A stretch of DNA of 64,000 nt. It comes from JAODBJ01 sp963782465 (GTDB lineage Bacteria > Actinomycetota > Acidimicrobiia > IMCC26256 > PALSA-610). Both the position numbers and the translations under genes were made by a program. Shown one piece after another: positions 7,521 to 16,886 of this stretch; the first letter of the stretch is position 1; each line of letters begins with the position of its first letter. The stretch spans positions 372,001-436,000 of the forward strand of contig CAWAJR010000007.1 of the NCBI GenBank assembly GCA_963782465.1. The letters run 5' to 3'. The notes under the pieces are model-generated. The model was not told the origin of the DNA. It saw only the letters and a list, made by a program, of their open reading frames with translations, and did not search any database.

Positions 7521-9679
7521 TTGAAGACCGCTCGGTTCTTGTTCCGGTTCACCGCAATCGTGGTGATTGGCGCGCTCGCGCTCGGTGGTTGCTTCGCGCT
7601 CATCGCCCCCGCCGCGCGCCAGGTGATCTTCGGTACGACGGCGTACGGATCGATCCTGCCCAAGCTCAGCCGCCCGGCCGAGCGCTCGATCGTCTACGAC
7701 ACGTACGGCAACCCGATCGACACGCTCTACGACCAGGACCGCGAGTCGATCGCGTTCAAGGACATACCGAAAACGCTGATCGACGCGGTGCTCTCCATCG
7801 AGGACCACGGCTTCTACCAGCACGGCGGTGTCGACGCGAAGGCGACGATGCGCGCCCTCATCGAGAACGTCGGCTCCGGTCACGTGCAGCAGGGTGGCTC
7901 GACCATCACCCAGCAGCTGGTGAAGAACACCCTCATCAAGCACCCCAAGCGCGACCTGCAGCGCAAGATCCAGGAAGCGTTCCTCGCGACGCGGCTCGAG
8001 AAGGAGCTGACGAAGAACCAGATCCTCGGGCGCTACCTCAACGTGATCTACCTGGGTGACGGTGCCTACGGGGTGCGTTCCGCGGCGGAGCGCTACTTCG
8101 GCGTCGAGCCGAAGAAGCTCACGCTGGCCGACTGCGCCATGATCGCCGGGCTGATCCAGTCGCCGGAAGAACTCAACCCGATCACCCACCCGCGCGCGGC
8201 CCGGATCCGGCGCGCGACCGTCCTCGACGAGATGGTGAAGTACGGGAAGATCACGGAAGGTGCGGCGGCGTTCGCGAAGCGGCAACCGTTGCCGACCAAG
8301 ACGCACAACAACAACCCGACCGGCAACCCCGACAACGGTTACTACCTGTCGTGGGTGATCAACCATGTGCTCCTGCAGGACGACCCGACGGTGAAAGGCG
8401 ACGTCGGTGAAGTGCTGAAGGACGCCTACGACTCGCCGTACAACGCGGTCTTCCAGGGTGGGCTGAAGATCTACACGACCTTCGACCCGTTCATGCAGAA
8501 CCGCGCCCTCCAGGCGGTGCGAAGCAATCTGCCGGAGTCCGACTTCGCCGCCGCCATGATCGCGATGGACAACTCGAACGGCGCCGTCGTCGCAATGGTC
8601 GGCGGCCCGAACTTCGACACCGCGAAGTTCAACCTTGCGACGCAAGGGCTGCGCCAGACCGGTTCGACTTTCAAGGCGATCACGCTGGCGACGGCGCTCG
8701 AAGCCGGGTACTCGCCGAACGACATCGTCAACGGCACCCCGCCGTTCGTCTACCCGATCCCCGGCAGTGCGCCCCTCGACATGCGTAGCGACTGCGGCGG
8801 CCCCGAGACGCTCACCGCCGCCATCGCCCGGTCCGACAACTGCGCGTTCACCCGAACGCTCGTCTCGCTCGGCGCGGCAACGGTGGCTCCGACGGCGCGA
8901 AGCGAGTGATCGCGATGGCCGGTCGCTTGGGGATCAGCACGAGCACCCTCTACCCGTCGCCGACGTTGACGCTCGGTACGGGAGCGACGTCGGTGTTGCA
9001 GATGGTCGGCGCGTACTCCGTGTTCCCGAACAACGGCATCCGCCGCCCGCCGATGTTCGTGACCAAGGTCGTCGCGCCCGACGGCAAGGTGCTGTTCCAA
9101 GACCCGGGTTCCGGCACACCGGTGCTGAGCCCGCAGGTCGCCGAAACGGAAACCCAGATGCTGCGAGGCGTCATCACCGGCGGTACGGGTACGCGGGCGA
9201 ACATCGGTCGCCCGGCGGCCGGCAAGACCGGCACCACGACCAACAGCACCGACGCATGGTTCATCGGGTTCACCCCCCAGTACACCGCCGGTTTCTGGAT
9301 GGGCAACCCGCTGAAGGAAGCGGCTTCACCGGTACTCGGCGGCATTTTCGGCGGGCAATATCCCGCCGAGATGTGGCACGACTTCATGTCGTCGGCGGTC
9401 AGCAACCTGCCCGCGCTCGACTTCACGCACCCCAACGCGAGCCAGTTCCCGTCCGTGCAGTACATCGACGAGCACGGCCGGAGCCTGCACTTCGTGCTCC
9501 CGACAACGACGACGACGGCACCGCCGGTCACCACGCCGACGACCGCACCCGCGAAGAAGAAGCCGAACCAGTCGCCGGGCACCACGACGCCGACGACCAA
9601 GCCGCCGGCCACGACGCCGACCACGAAGAAGCCGCCGAGCACCACCGCTCCCGGCGGCGGCACAGGTGGAGGGCCGTGA
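7521..9679 (+). CDS. ponA: Class A penicillin-binding protein (PBP1-type), split by a frameshift
   Basis: TTG start; a signal-anchor TM (residues 5-30) precedes the GT51 glycosyltransferase domain with SIEDHGFYQHGGVD and QGGSTITQQLVKN, then a transpeptidase domain with the S-x-x-K motif in TGSTFKAIT, the S-x-N motif in RSDNCAF, and K-T-G in AGKTGTT. Frame one ends at 8909 after LVSLGAATVAPTARSE; the second frame resumes as GNGGSDGAKRVIAMAGRLGIS and runs to 9679. One extra base near 8875-8882 (GCG-GGC for GCGGC) restores one protein. The tail is Thr/Pro/Lys-rich. It polymerises and cross-links peptidoglycan at the cytoplasmic membrane; a true null in such a conserved enzyme is unlikely, so an assembly indel is suspected. 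Confidence 0.9.
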
Positions 9680-10392
9680 GCAGCACACTCGACGAGTTGT
9701 TGCTCGTCCAAGAGCGCGACGTTGCGCTCGACCGTTTACGTCATCGCCGGGCATCGTTGCCGGAGCGCTCGGAACTCGTAGCACGTGAAGCCGACGTCGC
9801 GCGCCTCGAACGCGAGGCCGGCGAACTGCGACGCGCGCGCGACGAGCAGTTGGCCGAAGAACGGCGCCTCGACGACGAAGCCCGCTCGCTCGAAGCCAAG
9901 GCGAAGGAGGTCGAGCAGCGCCTCTACTCCGGAACGGTGTCGTCGCCGAAGGAATTGCAGGCGATGCAGGCCGACGTCGACATGTTGAAGCGGCATCGCA
10001 GCGACATCGAAGACAGCGAACTCGAGTTCATGGAACAACGGGAACGGCTCGACGGCGAACTCGCCACCGCCGAAGCCGCGCTGGCCGCCTTCCGGGCCGA
10101 CGTCGCCCGGTTGCGCGCCGCGATCACCGATGCCGAACGCGAGATCGACGACGAGGCTGCGGTCGAGGACCAAGCCCGCGCCGACCACGCGCAGCGGGTC
10201 ACGCCGTCGTTGTTGGCCGACTACGAACGGCGGCGGGCGCAGAACCGCGGCGCCGGTGCGGCCCGGCTCGTCGGCGACACCTGCCAGGCCTGCCATTTGT
10301 CGATCCCGTCAACCGAGGTGGAACGCATCCGGCGTGCCCCCGAGGGTTCCATTGCCTATTGCGACAACTGCGGCGCGATCCTCGTCCCGTGA
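9676..10392 (+). CDS. Coiled-coil protein with C4 zinc ribbon (DUF164 / zf-RING_7)
   Basis: 238 residues from a GTG that overlaps the PBP stop codon. Residues about 15-175 form a long antiparallel coiled coil (LEREAGELRRARDEQ, LFSGTVSSPKELQAMQADV-type hinge as YSGTVSSPKELQAM), followed by a C-terminal C4 zinc ribbon, CQACH and CDNCG, ending in ILVP. This is the conserved bacterial family of Chlamydia CT398 and mycobacterial Rv2229c. The molecular role is not settled; in mycobacteria it also sits next to the RNase H/phosphatase gene, as here. Translation is coupled on both sides by 4-bp overlaps. Confidence 0.9.
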   Translation: MSSTLDELLLVQERDVALDRLRHRRASLPERSELVAREADVARLEREAGELRRARDEQLAEERRLDDEARSLEAKAKEVEQRLYSGTVSSPKELQAMQADVDMLKRHRSDIEDSELEFMEQRERLDGELATAEAALAAFRADVARLRAAITDAEREIDDEAAVEDQARADHAQRVTPSLLADYERRRAQNRGAGAARLVGDTCQACHLSIPSTEVERIRRAPEGSIAYCDNCGAILVP

Positions 10393-10856
10393 ACGCCGAC
10401 AATCTCTCGTTGCCGTTCGAGGGCGACGACGAACGCCTCGATGAGATCGTGGTCTTCGCCGACGGCGGTTCGCGAGGGAACCCGGGCCCGGCGGCGATCG
10501 GCGCGGTGGTGCTCGACCCGTCGACGGACCCGCCCCGCACGCTCGCCACGGTGAGCGAGGCGATCGGGGTGACGACGAACAACGTGGCCGAGTACGAGGC
10601 GCTCATCGCGGGCCTCGAGGCGGCCGCCCGGTTCCACGCGCGGCGACTGCGGGTGCGGGCCGACTCGTTGCTCGTGATCAACCAACTCCGGGGGCGATGG
10701 AAGGTGAAGCACGACGGTTTGCGGCCGCTTCACGAACAGGCGCGCTCGCTGCTGCGCAGCTACGAGCACGTCGATCTCGGCCATGTGCCACGCGCGCAGA
10801 ACAAGGAAGCTGACGCGCTCGTCAACGCCGCGCTCGACGCGCAAGCCGGGCAATGA
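10389..10856 (+). CDS. RNase H family protein (type I fold)
   Basis: 155 residues from the GTG overlapping the previous stop. The four catalytic carboxylates of RNase H are present in order: Asp in VFADGGSRGNPGPAAIG, Glu in NNVAEYEALIAGL, Asp in RADSLLVINQL and Asp in NKEADALVN. It should cut RNA in RNA-DNA hybrids. It corresponds to the N-terminal half of mycobacterial Rv2228c, which there is fused to a histidine phosphatase; here the phosphatase is a separate gene two positions downstream. All genes from 9676 to 11928 overlap by 4 bp and form one operon. Confidence 0.92.
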   Translation: MNADNLSLPFEGDDERLDEIVVFADGGSRGNPGPAAIGAVVLDPSTDPPRTLATVSEAIGVTTNNVAEYEALIAGLEAAARFHARRLRVRADSLLVINQLRGRWKVKHDGLRPLHEQARSLLRSYEHVDLGHVPRAQNKEADALVNAALDAQAGQ

Positions 10857-11335
10857 TCTTCTGGTACGCCGCGGGTGCGGTGTTCCTCGTATGGAACGTG
10901 TTCCAGAGCCCCGGTCTCGACATGCGATTCGTCGCCGTGGGCGCGATCTTGCCCGTTGCGCTCGATGCGCCGTTCCGCGAGCAGGCGTACGCGCACGCAG
11001 TGCTCGCACCGATCCTCGCGCTGCTCGTCGTGATGTTCGCGACACTCGGGAGGGGCCACCGATTGCTGCGCCGCCGGTTGCTCGGTTTGCCGATCGGTTG
11101 GTTCTGCGGGCTGGTGCTGTCGGGGAGTTGGGCGCGCAAGGAAGTGTTCTGGTGGCCGGTGTTCGGCGCGACCCGTCCGCACGCGGCGCTGCTGCCGCCG
11201 CTCGGTGCCGTCGTCGCCGAGGAGGCGATCGGCATCCTCGTCGCGTTCTGGTGTTACCGCCGGTTCGGTCTCGCGAGCCGGCAGCGCCGCAACGAGCTGT
11301 TGCGCACCGGCCGGGTGCATGTGGTGTCGCAGTGA
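10853..11335 (+). CDS. Four-TM integral membrane protein of unknown function
   Basis: 160 residues starting on an ATGA overlap. Hydrophobic segments lie at about residues 2-18, 25-40, 44-63 and 120-140, with a basic turn (GRGHRLLRRRLLG) near residue 65 and a basic C-terminus. Between them is a conserved-looking stretch FGATRPHAALLPP. No family recognised. Its position, inserted between RNase H and histidine-phosphatase genes that are fused in mycobacteria, is its most informative property. Confidence 0.75.
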   Translation: MIFWYAAGAVFLVWNVFQSPGLDMRFVAVGAILPVALDAPFREQAYAHAVLAPILALLVVMFATLGRGHRLLRRRLLGLPIGWFCGLVLSGSWARKEVFWWPVFGATRPHAALLPPLGAVVAEEAIGILVAFWCYRRFGLASRQRRNELLRTGRVHVVSQ

Positions 11336-11928
11336 TCGCGTTCGTGCGCCACGGTCAGACGGCCGCGAACCGCGCCGGGCTCTTCCAGGGACGCGTCAAT
11401 ACGCCGCTCACCCCGCTCGGGCGCGACCAAGCCGGCAAGGTCGCGCAATTGCTGGCCGCGTCGGACGCGCCGGTGCGGGTCTTCAGCAGCCCACTCGACC
11501 GCGCCCGAACGACGGCCGAGGCGATCGCGTCGGCGACCGGGGTCGGGGTGGAAGTCGACGATCGGTTGGTCGAGGTCGACTACGGCGAATGGGACGAGCT
11601 CGCGCTCGGCGACGTTCCCGTCGACGCGTGGCGGCACTGGCGCGACACGCCGTCGTTCGCGCCGCCCGGTGGCGAAAGCCTCGAGGCGGTGACCGAACGG
11701 GTCGTCGACTTCTGCACCGCGCGTGAACACGAATGGCGCAACGACCTGATCGTCGCGGTGAGCCATGTGTCGCCGATCAAGGCGGCCGTGTGCTGGGCGC
11801 TCGGGGTCGGCACGCCGGTGAGCTGGCGGATGCAACTCGGGTTGGCTTCGATCACGCGCATCGCCGCCGGTCGCGACGGCGGCCCGGCGCTCTTCTCGTT
11901 CAACGAGACGGCGCACCTGACGCAGTAA
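11332..11928 (+). CDS. Histidine phosphatase (phosphoglycerate mutase/CobC-like)
   Basis: 198 residues from the GTG overlapping the previous stop. The phosphohistidine motif is VRHGQTAANR (Arg6, His7); the second catalytic histidine is in VAVSHVSPIK, and the acid/base Glu lies in VEVDYGEWDEL. By its partnership with RNase H it matches the C-terminal domain of Rv2228c, reported as an alpha-ribazole-type phosphatase. The exact substrate cannot be inferred. The 3' end overlaps the convergent bioB gene by 29 bp. Confidence 0.9.
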   Translation: MIAFVRHGQTAANRAGLFQGRVNTPLTPLGRDQAGKVAQLLAASDAPVRVFSSPLDRARTTAEAIASATGVGVEVDDRLVEVDYGEWDELALGDVPVDAWRHWRDTPSFAPPGGESLEAVTERVVDFCTAREHEWRNDLIVAVSHVSPIKAAVCWALGVGTPVSWRMQLGLASITRIAAGRDGGPALFSFNETAHLTQ

Positions 11929-12973
11929 CCGGGATCGTGCGCCGGGCCGGCATCGCGTGACCGCCCGCGGCGTCGACGATGAAGCGGCCTTCGCCGGGCC
12001 CCTCGGCCACGGGCATGCCGAGGGCCTCGAGGAGCGCGTGGTCTTCGTCGGCGGTACGACCGGCCGTGGTGAGGTAGTTCCCGATGATGAGCGCGTTCGC
12101 GCCGGCGAGCAGGCCGAGCGCCTGCAGTTCGCCGAGCACCCGCTCGCGCCCGCCGGCGAGGCGGAGCCAGGCGCCCGGCAGGATCAGGCGGAACAGCGCG
12201 ATCGCCTGCAACGCCTCGCGCGGTGAGAGCACGGTCTGGTCGGCGAGCGGCGTGCCGGGCCGCGGGTCGAGCAGGTTGATCGGGACTTCGCACGGGTTCA
12301 GCGCCGCGAGTTCGAACGCGAAGTCGACGCGCTGTTCGAGAGTCTCGCCCATCCCGAGAATGCCGCCGCAGCACAATTCCATGCCGGCGTCGATCGCGAG
12401 GCGCGCCGTGGCGACCCGGTCGTCGTAACTGTGTGTCGTGCACACCTGGGGGAACAGCTCACGGCACGACTCGAGGTTGTGGTTGTAGCGCCGTACCCCC
12501 GCGCTCGCGAGCCGTTCCGCTTGCTCCGGTTCGAGCAATCCGAGCGAGCACGCGACTTCGAGGCCGGTTTCGCGATGCACCGCGTCGACCGCTTCGATCA
12601 CCCGGCGCAGCAGGCGCTCCTCGGGGCCTCGTACGGCGACGACGATGCAGAACTGCGTCGCGCCCGCGGCGCGTGTCGCGTGCGCGGCTTGCACGATCTC
12701 GTCGACGTCGAGGAAGGCATAGACGTCGACGCCGGAGTCGAACCGCACCGACTGGGAGCAGAACGCGCAGTCTTCGGGGCACGCACCCGACTTCGCGTTG
12801 ATCAGGCTCTCGAGCTCGACCTCGGGCCCGCACCACGCGAGCCGCACGCGGTGCGCCAGCGCGACGAGCGACGGCAGTTCGTCGAGCGGCAGCGCGGCGA
12901 CGGCGAGGGCTTCGGCGCGAGTGAGCGGCCGGCGCTCGGTGAGCAGGGCGTGTTCGGCGGCAGCAAGGGGCAT
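11900..12973 (-). CDS. bioB: Biotin synthase
   Basis: 357-residue radical SAM enzyme that inserts sulfur into dethiobiotin. The radical SAM cluster motif is CPEDCAFC (Cys65, Cys69, Cys72), preceded by LESLINAKSG; further biotin synthase hallmarks are RYNHNLESCRELFP, HSYDDRVATARLA, MELCCGGILGMGET and NLLDPRPGTPL, with the Arg/Asn ligands of the auxiliary [2Fe-2S] cluster in this set. The N-terminus carries a 40-residue extension and the C-terminus a glycine-rich tail beyond GEGRFIVDAAGG. No other bio gene is in the window, so dethiobiotin supply is encoded elsewhere or imported. Confidence 0.96.
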   Translation of the reverse strand: MPLAAAEHALLTERRPLTRAEALAVAALPLDELPSLVALAHRVRLAWCGPEVELESLINAKSGACPEDCAFCSQSVRFDSGVDVYAFLDVDEIVQAAHATRAAGATQFCIVVAVRGPEERLLRRVIEAVDAVHRETGLEVACSLGLLEPEQAERLASAGVRRYNHNLESCRELFPQVCTTHSYDDRVATARLAIDAGMELCCGGILGMGETLEQRVDFAFELAALNPCEVPINLLDPRPGTPLADQTVLSPREALQAIALFRLILPGAWLRLAGGRERVLGELQALGLLAGANALIIGNYLTTAGRTADEDHALLEALGMPVAEGPGEGRFIVDAAGGHAMPARRTIPVTASGAPSR

Positions 12974-13018
12974 GCGCAGGAGGGTAACGAACGCGGCCGG
13001 CGGCCGATGGAAACGCCG

Positions 13019-13780
13019 CTACACGGGCTGCGGCACGGGTTCGGGCGCCGGGCGCGATTGGCGCCGCTGCTGGCGCAACGCCCGGCGCAACACGATCGGC
13101 CAGCCGATCACCGCGATCGACGCGAACGAGAACCACTGGATCGCGTACGACATGTGGTTCACGTCGGTGACCTTCGCCGGCTTCGGCAGTTGGGGAGTGT
13201 CGTGCACGGGCGCAGGGTCCTGGTACTGGGCGATGACATAGGCCGGGAGCAACTGCAGGCCCGTCTTGCCGGCGATGAAGCCGATGTCGGCTCGCGGCAC
13301 CGACGGCACGCCGTGCTCGGGCTGTTCGTTCTCGCCGGCCTGGAGCGCGGCCGCCGGGCCGAGTGGGCCGCGCACCGTGACGGTGCCCGTCGGCGGGTTG
13401 GTCTCGTGCCAGCCGCCGAGCACGCTGTCGAGGGTGACCCAGCCCCGGTCGACGAGGACCGACGCGCCGGTCGAGAGCCGTAACGGGGTGAGCACGTCGA
13501 AGCCGTTTGCGCTCCCGCGCACCTGGTTGCGCAGGAGGTAGTCGTGCGCGAAGTCGTAGGTGCCGGTGGCGCTGACCCGACCGTTCGCCCGGGCGACTGC
13601 GGCCGCGTTCACGCCGGTCACGTCGGCGGCCGGCGCGGCAAATGCGGCTTTCTCCTCCGCGAGCTTGTGGTTGAACTCGTTGTTGCGGGCAAGCTGCCAG
13701 AAACCGGCCGCGACGAACAGGCTGGTGAGCACCAGGGCCAGCAGATGGCCGGCGATCCACCTCGGTCGCAGCAGCAGCAT
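13019..13780 (-). CDS. SURF1 family cytochrome oxidase biogenesis protein
   Basis: 253 residues with the SURF1 layout: N-terminal TM helix (residues about 8-28, GHLLALVLTSLFVAAGFWQL, then RNNEFN), a large extracytoplasmic domain with VDRGWVTLD and the loop GFDVLTPLRL, and a second TM near residues 215-235 (MSYAIQWFSFASIAVIGWP). SURF1 assists heme a insertion into the aa3-type oxidase. No other oxidase gene lies nearby. It is transcribed with bioB in the same direction but separated by 45 bp. Confidence 0.93.
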   Translation of the reverse strand: MLLLRPRWIAGHLLALVLTSLFVAAGFWQLARNNEFNHKLAEEKAAFAAPAADVTGVNAAAVARANGRVSATGTYDFAHDYLLRNQVRGSANGFDVLTPLRLSTGASVLVDRGWVTLDSVLGGWHETNPPTGTVTVRGPLGPAAALQAGENEQPEHGVPSVPRADIGFIAGKTGLQLLPAYVIAQYQDPAPVHDTPQLPKPAKVTDVNHMSYAIQWFSFASIAVIGWPIVLRRALRQQRRQSRPAPEPVPQPV

Positions 13781-13852
13781 CGGCGATGAAGGTACCGACC
13801 CCGCGCTCCGAACCTCCGGTCAGGTACCCCGATCGGTCTCGGGGCCAAGTGA

Positions 13853-13872
13853 TATAACCTTTACGTGCACGT
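13853..13872 (+). promoter_or_regulatory. Candidate promoter and operator of the MFS/MerR operon
   Basis: An AT-rich TATAAC (13853-13858) followed by the perfect palindrome ACGTGCACGT (13863-13872) seven bases before the ATG of the MFS gene. The operon encodes a MerR regulator, which is the natural candidate to bind here, although MerR sites usually lie between -35 and -10. Confidence 0.35.
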
Positions 13873-13878
13873 CAACCG

Positions 13879-15663
13879 ATGCCAACTCCGCCGCCCGTGA
13901 CGGCCGCCGCCGGCGATCGGTACAAGTGGGTGGCGCTGTCGAACACGACGCTCGGGGTGTTCATGGCGTCGCTCGACTCGTCGATCGTGCTGATCTCGCT
14001 GCCCGCGATCTTCCGCGGTATCCGGCTCGACCCGCTCGAGCCCGCGAACGTCGGTTACCTGCTGTGGATGTTGATGGGGTACCTCGTCGTCACCGCGGTA
14101 CTCGTCGTCACCTTCGGGCGCCTGGGCGACATGTTCGGCCGGGTCCGCATGTACAACGCCGGCTTCGCGGTGTTCAGCGCGGCCTCGCTGGCGCTCTCGC
14201 TGTGCCCGTGGCACGGTTCGAGCGGCGCGCTGTGGCTGATCGTCTGGCGCATCGTGCAAGGCATCGGCGGAGCGTTGCTGACGGCGAACTCGGCCGCGAT
14301 CCTCACCGACGCGTTCCCGGCGACACAACGTGGGTTCGCGATCGGTGTGAGCGTGATCGCCGGTATGGCCGGCGCGTTCATCGGTCTCGTCGTCGGCGGT
14401 GTGCTCGCCGACGTCGACTGGCGCGCGGTGTTCTGGGTCAACGTCCCGATCGGCATGTTCGGCACGGTGTGGGCCTACCTCAAGCTGCGTGAGGTCGGTA
14501 TCCAGAAGCGGTCGCACATCGACTGGTGGGGCAACCTCACCTTCGGTACGGGCCTCGTCATGATCCTGATCGGGCTCACCTACGGGTTGCTGCCGCACGG
14601 GCACCGCACGATGGGTTGGACCGGCCCCTGGGTGTTGTTCGAACTTGTCGGGGGCGCCGCGATCCTCGGCTTGTTCGGTTTCATCGAGACGCGCGTCGCG
14701 GAGCCGATGTTCCGGCTCGACCTGTTCCGCATCCGCGCGTTCCTGATGGGCAATGTCGCGGGGTTGCTGTCGTCGATCGGCCGGGGCGGGATGCAGTTCA
14801 TCCTGATCATCTGGCTGCAGGGCATTTGGCTCCCGCTGCACGGTTACAGCTTCGAACGCACACCGTTGTGGGCCGGGATCTACATGCTCCCGCTCACCGG
14901 TGGGTTCCTGCTCGCCGGGCCGGTGGCCGGTTGGCTGTCCGACCGGCACGGCGCGCGCCCGTTCGCGACGGGCGGCATGGCGGTGGCCGCGGCGAGCTTC
15001 GGCCTGTTGATGTTGTTGCCGGCCGACTTCTCGTTCCCGATCTTCGCGTTGCTGTTGCTGATGAACGGCATCGGCATGGGCCTGTTCGCGGCGCCGAACA
15101 TGACCGGGATCATGAACAGTGTCCCTCCCGAGACGCGTGGCGCGGCGTCGGGGATGCGGGCGACGTTCCAGAACAGCGGGATGGTGCTGTCGGTCGGCGT
15201 GTTCTTCTCGCTGTTGATCGTCGGGCTCGCCGCGACGTTGCCGCATTCCATGTCGAGCGCGCTGCAGGCGAACGGCGTTCCCGCGGCGAAGGCTCACGCG
15301 GTCGCGTCGCTCCCGCCGGTCGGCAGCCTCTTCGCCGCGTTCCTCGGCTACAACCCGATGCAGAAACTGCTCGGCAGCGCGTCGCAGGCCGGCGTGACGA
15401 ACGCGCAGTGGGCGAAGATCACCGGGAAGTCGTTCTTCCCGCACCTGATCGCGAACCCGTTCATGAACGGCCTTCGTATCGCGTTCGCCGCGTCGTTGAT
15501 CATGTGCCTCATCGCGGGTGCGGCATCGTGGCTGCGCGGTGGGAAGTACGTCGCGGCGGGCGCCGAAGACGGCAGTTCGCCCGTCGGGCCGTTCGGCGCG
15601 CCCATCGAACCGGGCGCGCGTGGCGACGAGGCTCCGGAGCCGGAAGAATGGGTCCCGGCATGA
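13879..15663 (+). CDS. MFS drug exporter, DHA2 (EmrB/QacA) family, 14 TM
   Basis: 594 residues. The N-terminal SLDSSIVLISLPAI matches DHA2 motif D1; GRLGDMFGRVRMY is MFS motif A; the segment around VWRIVQGIGGALLTANSAAILTDAFP is the motif C region of antiporters. Fourteen membrane segments and a large extracytoplasmic loop near residues 440-510 fit the QacA/EmrB type, which exports hydrophobic compounds in exchange for protons. It overlaps by 4 bp the MerR regulator behind it, so drug sensing and export appear coupled. Confidence 0.93.
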   Translation: MPTPPPVTAAAGDRYKWVALSNTTLGVFMASLDSSIVLISLPAIFRGIRLDPLEPANVGYLLWMLMGYLVVTAVLVVTFGRLGDMFGRVRMYNAGFAVFSAASLALSLCPWHGSSGALWLIVWRIVQGIGGALLTANSAAILTDAFPATQRGFAIGVSVIAGMAGAFIGLVVGGVLADVDWRAVFWVNVPIGMFGTVWAYLKLREVGIQKRSHIDWWGNLTFGTGLVMILIGLTYGLLPHGHRTMGWTGPWVLFELVGGAAILGLFGFIETRVAEPMFRLDLFRIRAFLMGNVAGLLSSIGRGGMQFILIIWLQGIWLPLHGYSFERTPLWAGIYMLPLTGGFLLAGPVAGWLSDRHGARPFATGGMAVAAASFGLLMLLPADFSFPIFALLLLMNGIGMGLFAAPNMTGIMNSVPPETRGAASGMRATFQNSGMVLSVGVFFSLLIVGLAATLPHSMSSALQANGVPAAKAHAVASLPPVGSLFAAFLGYNPMQKLLGSASQAGVTNAQWAKITGKSFFPHLIANPFMNGLRIAFAASLIMCLIAGAASWLRGGKYVAAGAEDGSSPVGPFGAPIEPGARGDEAPEPEEWVPA

Positions 15664-16142
15664 GCGGGAACGTGACCGAGCGCGCGGGCGACGGCGAAGC
15701 GGCGCCCTTGCTGGCGATCGGTGCGGTCGCCCGGCGGGCCGGGGTCACGACCCGCACGTTGCGCTACTACCAGGAAATCGGGTTGTTGCAGCCATCGGGC
15801 GTGACGACGCGCGGCAACCGGCTCTATTCCGATCCCGACATCGAACGGCTGCAACGCATCCTCGAACTGCGCGACGTCATGGGCTTCGACCTCGAACGTA
15901 TCCGGCTCGTCCTCGAGACGGAAGATCGTCTGGCGCAGATGCGGGCCGAGGCCGCCCGTGGCATTTCCAACGAGCGCCGCCGGGAGATGGTGCACGAAGC
16001 GATCGACCTCAACGCGCGCCTGCAACGCGAGGTGAACGAGAAGGTCGGTCTCCTGCAGGGCTTCCTCGCCGAACTGCAGATGCGGGCGAGCCACTACCAC
16101 GACATCGTCGAAGAACTCGACGGCGAGCGCGCGCGGCGCTGA
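15660..16142 (+). CDS. MerR family transcriptional regulator
   Basis: 160 residues from the ATG overlapping the MFS stop. The winged HTH is at residues 17-50 (LAIGAVARRAGVTTRTLRYYQEIGLLQPSG), with the second helix pair and a long C-terminal dimerisation coiled coil. It lacks clustered cysteines, so metal sensing is unlikely and an organic effector is more plausible. It probably regulates the exporter encoded just upstream. Confidence 0.93.
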   Translation: MSGNVTERAGDGEAAPLLAIGAVARRAGVTTRTLRYYQEIGLLQPSGVTTRGNRLYSDPDIERLQRILELRDVMGFDLERIRLVLETEDRLAQMRAEAARGISNERRREMVHEAIDLNARLQREVNEKVGLLQGFLAELQMRASHYHDIVEELDGERARR

Positions 16143-16145
16143 GCG

Positions 16146-16886
16146 GTGAGCGACGACTCGCCGTCGGGCCACACGTACCTCGACTTCAACGCGCCGCTCT
16201 CCGACGAGCATGCACGCGAACTCGTGCAGTCGCTCCAACCGGTCGCCGGTGCGTGCGTGGTCGACTTCGGGTGTGGTTGGGCCGAGCTGCTGCTTCGCGT
16301 GCTGGCGGTCGAACCGGCAGCGCGCGCGATCGGTATCGACGTCGACGCCGCGGCCATTGCCCGGGGCCGCGCCAACGCACGCGCGCGCGGTTTACACGAT
16401 CGAGTACAACTCGAAGAAGCCGACCTTGCATCGTGGGCGGGCGAAATGGCCGACGTCGCGATCGCGATCGGCGTCAGCCACGCGTGGAACGGTGCGGGCG
16501 CCGCGCTCGACGCACTGAAGGCGCGCGTGAAGCCGGGCGGTCGTCTGCTGTACGGCGACGGGATCTGGGAGCAGCCGCCGACGGCGGGCGCGCTGGCGGC
16601 GCTCGAAGCCGCGCCCGGCGACTTCGGCACCCTCGCCGACCTCGTCGACCTCGCGATCGAGCGCGGCTTCCGTGTTCTGTCGGTGTCGGTGGCGAGCCTC
16701 GCGGAGTGGGACAGCTTCGAATCGCGTTGGTGCGCGGGACGGGAACGCTGGCTGCTCGAGCATCCCGACGCGCCCGACGCCGGCGCCGTACGCGCCTTCG
16801 TCGACGACCACCGCGATGGTTGGTTGCGGGGTTACCGCAAGATCCTCGGTTTCGCGTACCTCACGCTGGCGACTGGCGAGCGTTAG
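16146..16886 (+). CDS. SAM-dependent class I methyltransferase
   Basis: 246 residues from a GTG three bases after the MerR stop. Motif I is VVDFGCGWAELLLRVL (residues about 38-53), followed by the acidic strand-2 end AIGIDVDAAAI and a motif near LEEADLASWAG; the C-terminal half has a Trp-rich substrate region. The substrate is unknown. As third gene of the exporter operon it may modify the same compound that the pump expels. It converges with and overlaps the next gene by 4 bp. Confidence 0.87.
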   Translation: MSDDSPSGHTYLDFNAPLSDEHARELVQSLQPVAGACVVDFGCGWAELLLRVLAVEPAARAIGIDVDAAAIARGRANARARGLHDRVQLEEADLASWAGEMADVAIAIGVSHAWNGAGAALDALKARVKPGGRLLYGDGIWEQPPTAGALAALEAAPGDFGTLADLVDLAIERGFRVLSVSVASLAEWDSFESRWCAGRERWLLEHPDAPDAGAVRAFVDDHRDGWLRGYRKILGFAYLTLATGER

